Assembly (NCBI GenBank): GCA_023150275.1
Contig: JAKLLG010000003.1
Location: forward strand, 124,001-188,000
DNA: 64,000 nucleotides
Reading direction: 5' to 3'
Source of the DNA: Rhodocyclaceae bacterium
GTDB taxonomy: Bacteria > Pseudomonadota > Gammaproteobacteria > Burkholderiales > Rhodocyclaceae
A program made the position numbers and the translations under genes. Position 1 is the stretch's first letter. Each line of letters opens with the position of its first letter. Positions 51,477-61,550 of this stretch are shown piece after piece. Under the pieces are notes generated by a model that was given only the letters and a program-made list of their open reading frames with translations, ran no database searches and was not told where the DNA came from.

Positions 51477-53000
51477 CTAGTAAGCGGCGGCAGGTGGACC
51501 CCCGTCCTCACTCGCCAGCCGCCAGCCGTTGCGCCCCCCAGCCTTGACGCGATACAGCGCTGAATCGGCAGCCGTTGCCAGCATGCGCGCGCTGCCGCCG
51601 TCGGCGGGGAAACGTGCGACGCCGATGCTGACGCCGATCTGCGCCTGTCCTTCGGCCAGGTCGAAGGGGCGCGCGAGCGTATCGATGATTTTGCGTGCGA
51701 CATGGCCGATGTCGCGGACATCGCGTGTGCGACAAAGCAGCAATGCGAACTCGTCGCCGCCCAGACGGGCGAGCAGATCGTCTTCACGCAGCACCGCTTG
51801 CATTCGCTGCGCAACCTCGCGCAACAGCGCATCGCCAGCCGCGTGGCCCAATGAGTCGTTCACTTGCTTGAAGCGGTCGAGATCGAGATAGCACAGGGCA
51901 AGCGATTCGCCGTGCCGGTTGGCGTGCGTCAGCGCCTGCTCGAAGCGGTCGTTGAAGCGCGTGCGGTTGGCCAGCCCGGTCAGCGGATCGAAGTTGGCGC
52001 GCTGCCAGAGTTCGCTTTCACGCAGCTCCTGCTCGGTGATGTCGCGGCTGACAACGATGATTCGCACCGTGTGCTGGCGCAAGTCACGAATCAGCGTCAC
52101 GATCTGCCAGGCACAGTATTCTTCCCCGGATTTGCGACGGTTCCAGAAACGGCCGGACCAATGGCCGTCACGCTCCATCTGTTGCCAGAACGCCGTGTGG
52201 AACGCGGAATCGTACTGCACCGAGCGCAGGATGTCGGCCGAGCGACCGACGATCTCGTCGCGCGTGTAGCCGGTCAGGCGCGTGAAGGCCGGGTTGACGT
52301 CGACGACGATGCCGTGAGCGTCGGCGATCAGCACGGCATCGTGCATGTTGGCGAGGATGCTTGCCGAAAGCGCCGATTCGGTCAGCCGCTCGTGTGCCTC
52401 GCTGCGATCGGTGATGGTCAGCGTGGCGCCGGTGACAGTGCCGCCATCGTCCCGGAGGATGCGTACGCTGAGTTCCAGCCACGGGCTGTCCGGTGCCTCC
52501 GAGCGCGTTAGCCAGATGGCGTCGAGATCCGCGCCGCGGCGCAGGCAAAACTGACGGATTGGATCGGGGTCGTCGAGAGCGCTACCGTCTTCACGTGTCA
52601 GGACGAAACCGTTGCGGGCGATCACCGGTGCGAAGCGTCGGCCGCGGGCTTCCGGCAGCCAGGTGCGTGCAGCGCTGTTGATGAACTCGATGCGGCCGTT
52701 GATATCGAGCAGCAGCACGCCTTCACGCATGCTCTCGAAGACTGTTCGAGATCGGCGGATTTCCTTGCGCAACGCCCGCAGCGAGATCTGCAGGCGGCGT
52801 GATGCGCTGCGCGTGAACAGGCCCGTCGCAGCGAGAAGCAGGGTGAGCAGGGTTGCCGGAAGATAGGCGGCGCGCCAGCGGGTGGAAACGCCTTCGCCAG
52901 GGTCTGCCTGCGTCAGCGCGAGGGTCCAGGCGATGGCAACGACACCGATGGCCACGGCGACGTAGATGCGCCACAGGCCGATCGGTGTCAGGCGGACCAT
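51477..53000 (-). CDS. membrane PAS-PAS-GGDEF diguanylate cyclase
   Basis: A 507-residue inner-membrane signalling enzyme that would make cyclic di-GMP. ATG 53000 is preferred; TTG 53045 lies inside pyk. Seen: two membrane helices (YVAVAIGVVAIAWTLALTQ and YLPATLLTLLLAATGLF). A PAS domain follows (MREGVLLLDINGRIEFINSA), then a second PAS with ANMHDAVLIADAHGIVVDVN, and a GGDEF domain with FDPLTGLANR and RLGGDEFALLL. REDD, five residues before GGDEF, matches the inhibitory RxxD site. No EAL domain is present. It follows pyk by 13 bases. Confidence 0.93.
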   Translation of the reverse strand: MVRLTPIGLWRIYVAVAIGVVAIAWTLALTQADPGEGVSTRWRAAYLPATLLTLLLAATGLFTRSASRRLQISLRALRKEIRRSRTVFESMREGVLLLDINGRIEFINSAARTWLPEARGRRFAPVIARNGFVLTREDGSALDDPDPIRQFCLRRGADLDAIWLTRSEAPDSPWLELSVRILRDDGGTVTGATLTITDRSEAHERLTESALSASILANMHDAVLIADAHGIVVDVNPAFTRLTGYTRDEIVGRSADILRSVQYDSAFHTAFWQQMERDGHWSGRFWNRRKSGEEYCAWQIVTLIRDLRQHTVRIIVVSRDITEQELRESELWQRANFDPLTGLANRTRFNDRFEQALTHANRHGESLALCYLDLDRFKQVNDSLGHAAGDALLREVAQRMQAVLREDDLLARLGGDEFALLLCRTRDVRDIGHVARKIIDTLARPFDLAEGQAQIGVSIGVARFPADGGSARMLATAADSALYRVKAGGRNGWRLASEDGGPPAAAY

Positions 53001-53013
53001 TGCAATGCGGCGT

Positions 53014-54456
53014 TCAGCTGGCGCCCGGGCGGGCGTACTCGCCAACGCGGACGATCTTCAGGGTATTGGTACCGCCCGGCGTGCCGATTGGTTCGCCGAT
53101 GGTAAGTACGATCAGGTCGCCTTCATCGACGACGCCAGCCTTTATCAGGGCCTGTTCCGCGTCGAACAGCAGTTCATCACGATCGGTGTGCGTCTGCTTC
53201 ATCAGCAGCGGGTACACCTCGCGATAAAGGCACATCTTGGTCTGGGCCGCCGCTGACGGCGTCAACGCATAGACGGGCACGCCGCAATTGAGGCGACTCA
53301 TCCACAAGGCCGTCGATCCTGACTCCGTGAGCGCCGCGATGGCCTTGACCTTGAGATGATGGGCCGTCCAGATTGCGGCCATCGCGATCGACTGGTCAAT
53401 GCGGGTGAAGATCCGGTCGAGGAACTCACGGTCGAGCGTCACTTCGTGCGACTTCTCGGCTTCCAGACAGACGCGGGCCATCGCCTCGACGGTCTGTACC
53501 GGGTACTTGCCGCTCGCCGTCTCGGCCGAGAGCATCACCGCGTCGGTGCCATCGAGCACGGCGTTGGCGACATCGGAAACTTCGGCCCGGGTCGGCACCG
53601 GGGACTGGATCATCGATTCCATCATCTGCGTTGCGGTGATGGCGAGCTTGTTGCGCTCGCGCGCCATGCGGATCATCTTTTTCTGCAGGGCTGGCACGGC
53701 GGCATCGCCGACCTCCACCGCAAGGTCGCCGCGCGCAACCATGACGCCATCGGACGCATCGAGGATCTCGTCGAGCGCAGCGACCGCCTCGACACGCTCG
53801 ATTTTGGCGATAGTCAGCGCCTTGCCACCGGCAGCACGCATCAACTGGCGCGCCATGTACATGTCGGCGGCGCTCTTGGGGAAGGAGATGGCAACGTAGT
53901 CGACGCCGATGGTTGCCGCTGTCTTGATGTCCTCCATGTCCTTGGCGGTCAGGGCCGGTGCCGAGAGGCCGCCCCCCTGGCGGTTGATGCCCTTGTTGTT
54001 GGAGAGTTCGCCGCCGTGGCGAACGACGGTGTGGATCTCGGTGCCGCTGACGCGTGCCACATCAAGCACGATGCGGCCGTCGTCGAGCAGCAGCACGTCG
54101 CCACTCTTCACATCCTTGGGCAGATCCTTGTAGTCGAGGCCAACGCGCTCCTGCGTGCCGGCCGCGCAGTTGGCATCGAGGATGAAACGCGCGCCATTTT
54201 CCAGTGCAACCTTGCCGTCTTCAAATTTGCCGACGCGAATCTTGGGACCCTGCAGATCGGCAAGGATGCCGACCGGGCGGCCGACGCGCATGGCGGCATC
54301 GCGAACCATTGTCGCCCGGGCGACATGGTCTTCAGCGCTGCCATGGGAAAAATTGAGGCGTACGACATCGACGCCGGCGCGGATCAGTTTTTCGAGAACT
54401 TCAGGATTGTTCGAGGCGGGGCCGAGCGTGGCGACGATCTTTGTATGGCGGGTCAT
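53014..54456 (-). CDS. pyk: pyruvate kinase
   Basis: Makes pyruvate and ATP from phosphoenolpyruvate; 480 residues. ATG 54456 has AAAGGA at proper spacing; ATG 54462 is too close to it. Seen: opening TKIVATLGPASNNPEVLEKL, GVDVVRLNFSHGSAEDH and GILADLQGPKIRVG. The active-site region IAKIERVEAVAALDEIL and MVARGDLAVEVG, with MLSAETASGKYPVQTVEAMA, completes the core. All key motifs are present. It lies between two GGDEF-family genes on the same strand. Confidence 0.97.
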   Translation of the reverse strand: MTRHTKIVATLGPASNNPEVLEKLIRAGVDVVRLNFSHGSAEDHVARATMVRDAAMRVGRPVGILADLQGPKIRVGKFEDGKVALENGARFILDANCAAGTQERVGLDYKDLPKDVKSGDVLLLDDGRIVLDVARVSGTEIHTVVRHGGELSNNKGINRQGGGLSAPALTAKDMEDIKTAATIGVDYVAISFPKSAADMYMARQLMRAAGGKALTIAKIERVEAVAALDEILDASDGVMVARGDLAVEVGDAAVPALQKKMIRMARERNKLAITATQMMESMIQSPVPTRAEVSDVANAVLDGTDAVMLSAETASGKYPVQTVEAMARVCLEAEKSHEVTLDREFLDRIFTRIDQSIAMAAIWTAHHLKVKAIAALTESGSTALWMSRLNCGVPVYALTPSAAAQTKMCLYREVYPLLMKQTHTDRDELLFDAEQALIKAGVVDEGDLIVLTIGEPIGTPGGTNTLKIVRVGEYARPGAS

Positions 54457-54518
54457 GGTCATTCCTTTTCTGGTCTGACCATTCTATCGATCGTTGCCGC
54501 TTCAGGGAACCGGGCGCG

Positions 54519-55691
54519 TCAGGCCTGTTGCGTCTCGTCCCGCGCGCGTTCGCTGAATTTGCGCTCGATTACCTCAAGCGGCAGGCCCAGACTGAGTTCC
54601 CTGTCGAGCATGCGAAAGAGCGGCAGCAACTCCAGCCCGAGGCTGCCGAGCGGCAGATCGCTGCCGGTTGCACAGAAACGTTCCAGCCGCACCAGGAAAT
54701 CGGGGGTCATGCAGAAATCAGCGTCGTCGGCACCATCGTCAGCCACGACACGGTTTCCGCCCCGCGCCTGCGCCTGCTGCAGTCGGTCGTAGGCCAGGTT
54801 GAGCAACTGCGTGGCAGAGTTGGACGTGTCTGTCGGCAAGGTGGCGATTCCGGCGCTGACCTTGAAGTTCAGCGGGGCGCCGCCGATTGCGACATGACTC
54901 TGCGCCAGCCCGCGGCAGACTCGCTGGGCGAAGGCAAGGCAGGTCGCCGGACTGCTGCCGGGCGTTACGATCACGCAGCGTCCATGGTTGTCGATGCCGA
55001 CGCGGTCGTCCTTGCCGATCTTGGCGTGCAGGATTTTGCCCAGGCGCCGGGAGATCGTCAGCAGCGTCTTCTGCCCGTAAAGGCCGGAAAGCTTGCCGGC
55101 ATCGTCGAGGCCGAAGGCGATGACGCCGACCATGCCCTGGCGCGCCTCCAGGTGCAACATCGAGGCTTCGAGGTGTGCGTTCAGCGTAGTGCTGTCGAGC
55201 GGCTCCCAGTGCTCGGGCGATGCCGCCGGCTGGGCCGTCAGCTTGCCGTCGTGCCGGAACGTCGAGGTCGGCAGAATCTGGGAGTCGGTCAGGTTGGTGG
55301 CGAATTCCCAGTTGACGAGACGGTTGATGCAGCCAAGCACTTCATCGCGCGACATGCCGCGGGTGATGAAATCGGTGACGCCGGTTTCCTGCGCAAGCAG
55401 CCGCTCCTCGACGGACTCTGAGCCTGAGACGAGCAGCAGGAACGGAATGTCGCATATCCGGCGCAGCTTGCTGATGCGGATGCGGGCGAGCAGATCGAGC
55501 CCGTTCAGCTTGGGCAGCTGCGCGCTGGCTACCACAGCGATGATCGATGAATCGAGCACGAGCGTCTGCCAGGCCGACTCGCCGTCAGCTTCCTCGCGCA
55601 CGTCGAACGTGTCGCGCAGGTGCCGCGCAAGTGCGGAACGCACGACTTTCGATTGGTCAACGATCAGTACGCGGCGAATATCTTCCGCCAT
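54519..55691 (-). CDS. degenerate receiver plus degenerate GGDEF-like protein
   Basis: A 390-residue protein with GGGAGGAG ahead of the start. Seen: a receiver-like domain (RRVLIVDQSKVVRSALARHL, 6-25). The usual acidic pair is D12-Q13, the phosphorylated Asp position reads Ser56 (VVASAQLPKLNG), and the usual Lys is Arg111. A GGDEF-shaped domain follows at about 165-310, where the signature reads GIDNHGRCVIVTPG in place of GGDEF. Both catalytic functions therefore look lost, leaving a probable scaffold or regulatory role. It is upstream of pyk by 62 bases. Confidence 0.8.
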   Translation of the reverse strand: MAEDIRRVLIVDQSKVVRSALARHLRDTFDVREEADGESAWQTLVLDSSIIAVVASAQLPKLNGLDLLARIRISKLRRICDIPFLLLVSGSESVEERLLAQETGVTDFITRGMSRDEVLGCINRLVNWEFATNLTDSQILPTSTFRHDGKLTAQPAASPEHWEPLDSTTLNAHLEASMLHLEARQGMVGVIAFGLDDAGKLSGLYGQKTLLTISRRLGKILHAKIGKDDRVGIDNHGRCVIVTPGSSPATCLAFAQRVCRGLAQSHVAIGGAPLNFKVSAGIATLPTDTSNSATQLLNLAYDRLQQAQARGGNRVVADDGADDADFCMTPDFLVRLERFCATGSDLPLGSLGLELLPLFRMLDRELSLGLPLEVIERKFSERARDETQQA

Positions 55692-55823
55692 GAAGTCTCC
55701 TCCCTTCGTTCTTTGCCGAAGAGTGTGAATTATTTCCTTGAAAACGGGCGATTCTCCCTTATGTGGCGACGACAGGCAATGGCTGGAATGTCCAATGCAT
55801 CAACTAATCCGGAGCGGAAAGCA

Positions 55824-55852
55824 CGAAGGGCTGCCCTTGAGGCAGCCCTTCG
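55824..55852 (-). terminator. terminator after pgk
   Basis: CGAAGGGCTGCC and GGCAGCCCTTCG form a perfect 12-pair stem with a 5-base loop. On the minus strand it is followed by TGCTTTCC, a weak T-run. It lies between the pgk stop and the start of the receiver-GGDEF gene and should end the pgk transcript. Confidence 0.8.
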
Positions 55853-55879
55853 CAGGGACCTGACGGCTAAAGTCGCCCG

Positions 55880-57064
55880 TTATCCCTGAACGCGACTCTC
55901 CAGTACCTCGATCGCCGGCAACTTCTTGCCTTCGAGGAATTCGAGGAAGGCGCCGCCGCCGGTCGAGATGTAGTCGACATCCTGGGCAATGTGGAACTTG
56001 GCGATTGCCGCCAGTGTGTCGCCGCCGCCGGCGAGCGAGAAGCCGTCGGAATGGGCGATGGCCGAGGCCAGCATCTTGGTGCCGCCGGCAAACTGGTCGA
56101 GCTCGAAGACGCCGATCGGGCCGTTCCAGACGATGGTGCCGGCGTGGGCGATGATGTCGGCGAGGCGCGCAGCGGTCTTCGGGCCGACGTCGAGGATGCG
56201 GTCATGCTGGCCGACCTCGTCGACCGGGATCTTGGCGCCGCGCGCCATCGATGACACTTCGTCGGCGACGACAACGTCGACCGGCAGCGGTACTTCGGCA
56301 CCGCGCTCCTTCATCATGTCCATGATCGCGTGCGCTTCCTTGACCAGATCCGGTTCGGCCAGCGAGTCGCCGATGCGCTTGCCGGTGGCGAGCAGGAAGG
56401 TGTTGGCGATGCCGCCGCCGACGATCAGCTGGTCAACCTTGTCGGCGAGCGACTTGAGGATCGTAAGCTTGGTCGACACCTTGGCGCCGGCAACAATGGC
56501 GACCAGCGGACGGGCCGGATTCTCCAGGGCGCGAGAAAGAGCGTCGATCTCGCCGCCCATCAGAAAGCCGGCGCAGGCCACCGGTGCGAACTTGGCGATG
56601 CCATGCGTGGTAGCCTCGGCGCGATGGGCGGTGCCGAAGGCGTCGTTCACGTAGATGTCGCACAGCTTCGCCATCTTCTGCGCCAGCTCGTCGTTGTTCT
56701 TCTTCTCGCCCTTGTTGCAGCGGCAGTTTTCGAGCAGCACGATCTCGCCCGGTTCGACCTTGAAGCCGCCGTCTACCCAGTCGGCGACGAGGCGGACCGG
56801 CTTGCCGAGCAGCTGACCGAGGCGCACGGCGACGGGCATCAGCGTGTCTTCCGGCTTCAGCTCGCCTTCGGTCGGGCGGCCGAGATGCGAGGTAACCATG
56901 ACGGCGGCGCCGTTCTCCAGGCAGTACTTCAGCGTCGGCAGCGCGGCACGGATGCGCGTGTCTTCGGTGATGTTGCCGGCATCGTCCTGCGGCACGTTGA
57001 AGTCGGCGCGGATGAAGACGCGTTTGCCCTTGACGTCGAGGTCGGCGAGCTTGAGAACGTTCAT
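55880..57064 (-). CDS. pgk: phosphoglycerate kinase
   Basis: Transfers phosphate from 1,3-bisphosphoglycerate to ADP; 394 residues with AGGAG ahead of the start. Seen: opening [40 protein letters not shown], the [16 protein letters not shown]-like block ([17 protein letters not shown]), [11 protein letters not shown] and the C-terminal [11 protein letters not shown] with [12 protein letters not shown]. Complete and standard. It is followed by a strong hairpin, and preceded by epd on the same strand with 30 bases between. Confidence 0.97.
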   Translation of the reverse strand: MNVLKLADLDVKGKRVFIRADFNVPQDDAGNITEDTRIRAALPTLKYCLENGAAVMVTSHLGRPTEGELKPEDTLMPVAVRLGQLLGKPVRLVADWVDGGFKVEPGEIVLLENCRCNKGEKKNNDELAQKMAKLCDIYVNDAFGTAHRAEATTHGIAKFAPVACAGFLMGGEIDALSRALENPARPLVAIVAGAKVSTKLTILKSLADKVDQLIVGGGIANTFLLATGKRIGDSLAEPDLVKEAHAIMDMMKERGAEVPLPVDVVVADEVSSMARGAKIPVDEVGQHDRILDVGPKTAARLADIIAHAGTIVWNGPIGVFELDQFAGGTKMLASAIAHSDGFSLAGGGDTLAAIAKFHIAQDVDYISTGGGAFLEFLEGKKLPAIEVLESRVQG

Positions 57065-57094
57065 GGATGGCTCCTGAAGAAAGTCTGAGGAAAG

Positions 57095-58126
57095 TTAGGA
57101 AATCTTCTGCCGCCAGTGGCAGGCGACATCGAGCAGGCGGTTGGCGAAACCCCACTCGTTGTCGAACCACAGCAGCAGGTTGAGCATGTGCTGGCCGGCG
57201 AGGCGCGTCTGGCTGCCGTCGATGATCGCCGAGTGCGGGTCGTGGTTGAAGTCGATCGAGGCGTGCGGCGCCGCCGTGTAAGCCAGCAGCTTGCGCCATG
57301 GCCCGGCGGCGGCCTTGGCCAGCAGCTCGTTCACCTCTTCGACGGAAACTGGACGGCCGGCATCGATGACCATGTCGATCGCCGACACGTTCGCCGTCGG
57401 CACGCGGATTGCCTTGGCCTGCACGCGCCCGCCGAGCTGCGGCAGCAGCCGTTCGACGCCGCGGGCAAGCCCGGTAGACACCGGAATGATCGACTGCATC
57501 GCCGAGCGCGTGCGGCGCAGGTCGGCGTGGTGGTAGCCGTCAGCGAGCGGCTGGTCGTTCATCACCGAATGCAGCGTCGTCAGCAGCACGTGCTCGATGC
57601 CGATCTCGCGCGCCAGCAGGTCAAGCACGGGCACGACGGCATTGGTCGTGCACGAGGCGTTGGAGACGATGCGCTCGCCGCCGGTCAGCGTCTCGTGGTT
57701 GATGCCGTAGACGATGGTTGCGTCGACATCGGCGGCGCTGTTCGCCGGGTGCGAGAGCAGGAGGCGCGGACAGCCGGCGTCGAGGAAGCGCTGCAGGCCG
57801 GGACGGTCGCTGTAGTGGCCGGAGCATTCGACGACGAGGTCGATGCCCTGTGCGCGCCAGTCGACGGCCTCGGGCGTGGTTTTGTGGCTGACGGCGATGG
57901 GCTCGCCGTCGATCAGCAGGTGTTGCCCCTGTACTTCGACGGTGCCGGGAAAGCGGCCGTGCGTCGAGTCGAAGCGTGTCAGATAGACGATGCTTTCCAG
58001 CGCCGCCGGCTCGTTGATCGCCACCACCTGCAGCCGGTCGCGGCACGGCGATTCGTGCAGCGCGCGCAGGAAGCAACGGCCGATACGACCGTAACCGTTG
58101 ATGGCGAGACGAAGCGGCTTGTTCAA
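57095..58126 (-). CDS. epd: erythrose-4-phosphate dehydrogenase (Gap-like)
   Basis: An NAD-dependent dehydrogenase paralogous to Gap; 343 residues from a TTG start, with CAGGG ahead. Seen: RLAINGYGRIGRCFLRAL, the catalytic Cys in [37 protein letters not shown] and DFNHDPHSAIIDGSQTR. The FNHDPHSAI and ANRLLD blocks resemble E. coli Epd, which makes 4-phosphoerythronate for pyridoxal phosphate. A Gap role cannot be excluded. It follows gap with a terminator between. Confidence 0.85.
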   Translation of the reverse strand: MNKPLRLAINGYGRIGRCFLRALHESPCRDRLQVVAINEPAALESIVYLTRFDSTHGRFPGTVEVQGQHLLIDGEPIAVSHKTTPEAVDWRAQGIDLVVECSGHYSDRPGLQRFLDAGCPRLLLSHPANSAADVDATIVYGINHETLTGGERIVSNASCTTNAVVPVLDLLAREIGIEHVLLTTLHSVMNDQPLADGYHHADLRRTRSAMQSIIPVSTGLARGVERLLPQLGGRVQAKAIRVPTANVSAIDMVIDAGRPVSVEEVNELLAKAAAGPWRKLLAYTAAPHASIDFNHDPHSAIIDGSQTRLAGQHMLNLLLWFDNEWGFANRLLDVACHWRQKIS

Positions 58127-58135
58127 CTGGTGGCC

Positions 58136-58169
58136 CTGAAAAGAAAAAGGGCAGGCCCGCGGCCTGCCC
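58136..58169 (-). terminator. strong terminator between gap and epd
   Basis: On the minus strand GGGCAGGCC-GCG-GGCCTGCCC forms a perfect 9-pair stem followed by TTTTTCTTTT. It should stop most gap transcripts before epd and pgk, or attenuate them. Confidence 0.9.
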
Positions 58170-58181
58170 CTTACTCCTGAA

Positions 58182-59210
58182 TTACTTGGCGTTCATCCAG
58201 GCGCGGGCGGCATCGAGCATGCGGCAGGAGTAGCCCCACTCGTTGTCGTACCAGGCCAGCACCTTGACCAGCGTCGAGCCGTCTTCGGCCTTGAGTACGC
58301 GCGTCTGCGTGGCGTCGAAGGTCGAGGAGACGGTGGTGTGGTTGAAGTCCGACGACACCAGCGGCTCGTTGTTCACGTCCATGATGCCCTTCAGCGGGCC
58401 GTTGGCGGCTGCGGTCATCAGCGCGTTGATCTCGTCCTTGGTGGTGGCGCGCTCGGCGGTGAAGGTCAGGTCGACCAGCGAGACGTTGATGGTCGGCACG
58501 CGCAGGGCGAAGCCGTCGAACTTGCCGACCAGCTGCGGCAGCACCAGGCCGACGGCCTTGGCGGCGCCGGTCTTGGTCGGGATGATGTTGGCGGCGGCAG
58601 CTCGGGCGCGGCGCAGGTCCTTGTGGCGCACATCCACGGTCACCTGGTCGTTGGTGTAGGCGTGGATGGTGGTCATCAGGCCGGACTTGATGCCGATGTT
58701 CTCGGCCAGGATCTTGGCGACCGGCGCCAGGCAGTTGGTCGTGCACGAAGCGTTCGAGACGACGGTGTGCGAGGCCTTCAGCGCGCCTTCGTTCACGCCC
58801 ATGACGATGGTGGTGTCGACGTCGTCGCCGCCCGGGGCCGAGATCAGCACGCGCTTGGCGCCCTGGTCGAGCAGGGCCTGCGCCTTGGCCTTGGTCGTGT
58901 AGGCGCCGGTGCACTCGAGCAGCACGTCGACGCCGTGCGTGGCCCAGTTCACGCCCTTCGGATCCTTGGTCGAGTAGAAGGCGATCTTCTTGCCGTCGAT
59001 GATGATGCAGTTTTCGCCTTCGGTCTCGACCGAAGTGCGGAAGCGGCCGTGCGTGGTGTCGTACTTCAGCAGGTGGGCGTTGGTCGCCAGGTCGCCCGAG
59101 GCGTTGATCGCGACGACTTCGAATTCATTTTGCAGACCCTGTTCGTAGATCGCGCGCAGCGTGCAGCGACCGATCCGACCGAAACCGTTGATGGCGACTT
59201 TGATACCCAT
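58182..59210 (-). CDS. gap: glyceraldehyde-3-phosphate dehydrogenase, type I
   Basis: Oxidises glyceraldehyde-3-phosphate with NAD and phosphate; 342 residues. Start 59210 has GGAGC ahead, and the Rossmann opening [20 protein letters not shown] begins there, so the longer frame is discarded. Seen: catalytic Cys in [47 protein letters not shown] and [13 protein letters not shown]. It follows tkt by 31 bases and ends before a strong terminator. Confidence 0.97.
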   Translation of the reverse strand: MGIKVAINGFGRIGRCTLRAIYEQGLQNEFEVVAINASGDLATNAHLLKYDTTHGRFRTSVETEGENCIIIDGKKIAFYSTKDPKGVNWATHGVDVLLECTGAYTTKAKAQALLDQGAKRVLISAPGGDDVDTTIVMGVNEGALKASHTVVSNASCTTNCLAPVAKILAENIGIKSGLMTTIHAYTNDQVTVDVRHKDLRRARAAAANIIPTKTGAAKAVGLVLPQLVGKFDGFALRVPTINVSLVDLTFTAERATTKDEINALMTAAANGPLKGIMDVNNEPLVSSDFNHTTVSSTFDATQTRVLKAEDGSTLVKVLAWYDNEWGYSCRMLDAARAWMNAK

Positions 59211-59241
59211 TGCTTTGCTCCTGAAAAGAACTGATTGCCGA

Positions 59242-61275
59242 TTAAAGAATGCCTTTGACGGTCGCAACGACATTGGCGACCGTGAAACCGAAGAATTCGA
59301 ACAATTTGCCGGCCGGTGCCGATTCACCGAAGCGGTTGATGCCGATGACGGCGCCCTGAGTGTTGCCAAATGCGCCCACGTACTTGTGCCACAGGTCCGG
59401 ATGGCCGGCCTCGATGGCGACGCGCTTCTGGCACTCGCCGAGCACGCTGGCGCGGTAGGCCGCGTCCTGGCGGTCGAAGACGTCGGCGCAGGGCATAGCG
59501 ACGACGCGGGCGGCGATACCGTCCGTCTTGAGTGCCGCCTGCGCGTCGAGCGCGAGCTTCACTTCCGAACCGGTGGCGATCAGCACCACCTGCGCTTCGC
59601 CGTCGGCTTCAGACAGCACGTAGCCGCCACGGCGGATGGTGTCGGTCGAGATGCCGGCAGTGACCGTCGGCAGGTTCTGGCGGGAAAGCGCGAGCACGCT
59701 CGGACCATCCTTGCGCTCCAGCGCGGCGGCCCAGGCCACTGCGGTTTCGGTTGCGTCGGCGGTACGCCAGACGTCGCAGCCCGGAATCAGGCGCAGGCTG
59801 GCGACATGCTCGACCGGCTGGTGCGTCGGGCCATCCTCGCCGAGACCGATGGAGTCGTGCGTATAGACCATCACCTGGCGCTGCTTCATCAGCGCCGCCA
59901 TGCGGATCGCGTTGCGGGCGTAGTCCGAGAAGACGAGGAAGGTCGCGGTGTAGGGGATCAGGCCGCCGTGCAGCGAGAGACCGTTGGCGATGGCGGTCAT
60001 GCCGAATTCGCGCACGCCGTAGAACAGGTAGTTGCCGCCGTCGACGCGGGTGACGCCCTTCGAGCCCTTCCACAGGGTCAGGTTCGAACCGGCGAGGTCG
60101 GCCGAGCCGCCGATCAATTCCGGCAGCAGCGGGGCGAAGGCGCCGATGGCGTTCTGCGAGGCCTTGCGCGTGGCGATGTTCTCGGCCTTGGCAGCGATTT
60201 CGGCAATGGCGGCGGCGGACTTCGCGGCCCAGTCGGCCGGCAGTTCGCCGGCCATGCGGCGCTTGAATTCGGCGGCTTCGGCGGGGTAGGCAGCCTGGTA
60301 GGCCGCGAAACGACGGTTCCAGTTGCTCTCGAAGACCTCGCCGCGCGGTTTGCCGTTCCAGGCTGCGTAAACGTCGGCCGGGATTTCGAACGGCTGGTGG
60401 TTCCAGCCGATGTGGGCGCGGGCAGCGGCAATCTCGTCGGCGCCGAGCGGGGCGCCATGAACGTCGTGCGACCCGGCCTTGTTCGGTGAGCCGAGGCCGA
60501 TCACCGTCTTGCAGCAGATCAGTGTCGGGCGATCCTGGTCGGCCTTGGCTTCGAGAATGGCCTTCTCGATCGCTTCGGCGTTGTGGCCGTCGACGTTCGG
60601 GATGACCTGCCAGCCGTAGGCTTCGAAGCGCTTCGGCGTATCGTCGGTGAACCAGCCATGCACATGGCCGTCGATCGAGATGCCGTTGTCGTCGTAGAAG
60701 GCGATCAGCTTGCCGAGCCCGAGTGTACCGGCCAGCGAACAGGCTTCGTGCGAGACACCTTCCATCAGGCAGCCATCGCCAAGGAAAGCGTAAGTGTGGT
60801 GATTGACGATTTCGTAGTCTGCGTGGCCAGGCTTGTTGAACTCGGCGGCCAGCACCTTTTCCGCGATGGCCATGCCGACCGCGTTGGTGATGCCTTGGCC
60901 GAGCGGACCAGTGGTCGTCTCGACACCCGGCGTGTGGCCGACTTCCGGGTGGCCAGCGGTACGTGAGCCGAACTGGCGGAAGTTCTTCAGGTCGTCGATC
61001 GACAGGTCGTAGCCGGTCAGGTGCAGCAGCGCGTAGATCAGCATCGAGCCATGGCCGTTGGAGAGCACGAAGCGGTCGCGGTCGGCCCATTGCGGATTGG
61101 CCGGGTTGTGGCGCAGGTGGCGACGCCACAGGACTTCGGCGATCTCGGCCATGCCCATCGGTGCGCCGGGGTGGCCGGAGTTGGCCTTCTGCACGGCATC
61201 CATGGCGAGCGCGCGGATGGCGCCGGTGATGGGGGAAAATTGGGCGCGGGGAGTGCTGCTGTTCGATGCCGACAC
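59242..61275 (-). CDS. tkt: transketolase
   Basis: Thiamine-diphosphate enzyme moving two-carbon units between sugar phosphates; 677 residues from a GTG start. Seen: [20 protein letters not shown], the ThDP-binding [35 protein letters not shown] and the pyrimidine-binding region [20 protein letters not shown]. Length and domains are complete. It heads the tkt-gap pair. An inverted repeat ends exactly at its GTG, and no ribosome-binding site is seen there. Confidence 0.96.
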   Translation of the reverse strand: MSASNSSTPRAQFSPITGAIRALAMDAVQKANSGHPGAPMGMAEIAEVLWRRHLRHNPANPQWADRDRFVLSNGHGSMLIYALLHLTGYDLSIDDLKNFRQFGSRTAGHPEVGHTPGVETTTGPLGQGITNAVGMAIAEKVLAAEFNKPGHADYEIVNHHTYAFLGDGCLMEGVSHEACSLAGTLGLGKLIAFYDDNGISIDGHVHGWFTDDTPKRFEAYGWQVIPNVDGHNAEAIEKAILEAKADQDRPTLICCKTVIGLGSPNKAGSHDVHGAPLGADEIAAARAHIGWNHQPFEIPADVYAAWNGKPRGEVFESNWNRRFAAYQAAYPAEAAEFKRRMAGELPADWAAKSAAAIAEIAAKAENIATRKASQNAIGAFAPLLPELIGGSADLAGSNLTLWKGSKGVTRVDGGNYLFYGVREFGMTAIANGLSLHGGLIPYTATFLVFSDYARNAIRMAALMKQRQVMVYTHDSIGLGEDGPTHQPVEHVASLRLIPGCDVWRTADATETAVAWAAALERKDGPSVLALSRQNLPTVTAGISTDTIRRGGYVLSEADGEAQVVLIATGSEVKLALDAQAALKTDGIAARVVAMPCADVFDRQDAAYRASVLGECQKRVAIEAGHPDLWHKYVGAFGNTQGAVIGINRFGESAPAGKLFEFFGFTVANVVATVKGIL

Positions 61276-61310
61276 GATAATTCGCCGATCCGGAAAAAGG
61301 CGGAATTATC
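61276..61310. repeat. inverted repeat directly ahead of tkt
   Basis: GATAATTCGCC (61276-61286) and GGCGGAATTATC (61299-61310) are complementary except for one bulged base, with a 12-base spacer. In the tkt mRNA it would form a hairpin ending at the GTG start. It could be a regulator site or a translation-control hairpin. The rest of the 275-base region to 61550 shows nothing clear. Confidence 0.55.
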
Positions 61311-61550
61311 CGCCAAATCAGGGGCTTTTTCCAGTCGCAGGGTGCTAGGGCGAGGACGGCGAAGCGGGCGCTCACCTTTTGAGTGACGCGGCGCGTGGCG
61401 ATGGCATGGGTAGGATGGCCAGAGGGCCAGATTGGGGTAGCTTCCGGCGCCGCGAACGGCGAAAATGCGCGCCTGCTCCCTGTTCTCGCAAACTCCGGTC
61501 CGGTACCTGAGTCGGTACCCGCTCCGCTTTCCCGACACGATACTGAATCC

